This document shows positions 63,874 to 64,000 of a stretch of 64,000 nt of DNA, in pieces. The stretch lies in assembly GCF_936927845.1 (NCBI RefSeq), contig NZ_CAKZHV010000066.1, forward strand, positions 62,001 to 126,000. Reading direction: 5' to 3'. The translations under genes were made by a program, and so were the position numbers. Under the pieces are notes generated by a model. It was not told the origin of the DNA. It ran no database searches and was given only the letters and a program-made list of their open reading frames with translations. Position 1 is the first letter of the stretch. Every line of letters begins with the position of its first letter. The stretch is from an uncultured Sphingomonas sp. GTDB lineage: Bacteria; Pseudomonadota; Alphaproteobacteria; Sphingomonadales; Sphingomonadaceae.

Positions 63874-64000
63874 TCAAGCCTTGATGTGGAGGACGCAGAT
63901 GAGCGTGAACAGGCGGCGCGCGGTATCGAAGTCGATCTCGATCTTGCCCTGGAGCCGCTCCTTCAACAGCTCGGCCGCCTCGTTGTGGATGCCGCGGCGC
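63874..64000 (-). CDS. C-terminal fragment of an unidentified protein (cut by window edge)
   Basis: The last 41 codons only. The tail is helical and charged (RRGIHNEAAELLKERL), ending FTLICVLHIKA. No motif allows a name. Same strand as cdd and three bases before it, so likely cotranscribed. Confidence 0.6.
   Translation of the reverse strand, partial: RRGIHNEAAELLKERLQGKIEIDFDTARRLFTLICVLHIKA

Overview
The window is GC-rich, densely packed chromosomal DNA from an alphaproteobacterium. Gene content and order point to the Sphingomonadales (Sphingomonas or a close relative). The clues are a DivL-type tyrosine pseudokinase, the order divL-tsaE-amgK-murU-addB-addA-trxA, recG-sdhE-mfd clustering, a large TonB-dependent receptor, an alphaproteobacterial DksA with one cysteine, and an AmgK/MurU cell-wall recycling pair. 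Nearly everything is core housekeeping. I see no insertion sequence, prophage, CRISPR array or integrase.

Layout. 1-2.5 kb: a phage-shock (Psp) module. pspA, pspB and pspC (cut by the window edge) plus a 42-residue leader gene lie on the minus strand, facing their activator pspF, with a clear sigma-54 promoter and likely enhancer sites between them. 2.5-7.7 kb: sodB, then minus-strand yciB-ftsY-mtaB and rplS-trmD. 8-11.7 kb: ffh-rpsP-rimM on the plus strand (their usual partners trmD-rplS are inverted and lie upstream), then a flavoprotein reductase. 11.9-22.1 kb: a dipeptidyl peptidase IV, asd, small metabolic genes, AMP nucleosidase, a peroxiredoxin, yqgE and ahcY. The ahcY leader is unusually structured and carries a perfect 20-bp palindrome. 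22.2-25.3 kb: a TonB-dependent receptor. 25.5-37.2 kb: a long plus-strand run linking cell-cycle signalling (divL), tRNA modification (tsaE), peptidoglycan sugar recycling (amgK, murU), recombination (addAB) and trxA. 37.3-43.1 kb: an inositol-phosphatase family enzyme, argJ, a TonB-like protein, a small secreted protein and secA. 43.3-46.7 kb: small envelope proteins, tRNA-Asn, nadK and moaA. 46.8-59.1 kb: an EAL protein, mfd, sdhE, recG, a small transporter, tyrS, an NlpD-like activator, surE and serS. 59.2-64 kb: a host-attachment-family protein, an Asn/Gln-rich exported protein, dksA, a PilZ protein, tRNA-Leu, a Crp/Fnr regulator, cdd and the end of an unidentified gene.

Several genes overlap by one to four bases (pspB/pspC, mtaB/ftsY/yciB, divL/tsaE, amgK/murU, addB/addA, trxA/hypothetical, moaA/nadK, serS/surE), which indicates translational coupling. 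The most interesting items are non-coding or small: the sigma-54/enhancer layout of the psp locus and its leader gene, the ahcY control region, a small secreted protein just upstream of secA that could be a secretion monitor, an Asn/Gln-rich low-complexity exported protein, and two tiny membrane proteins. All functional calls come from reading motifs and recalled family features; no database search was run.
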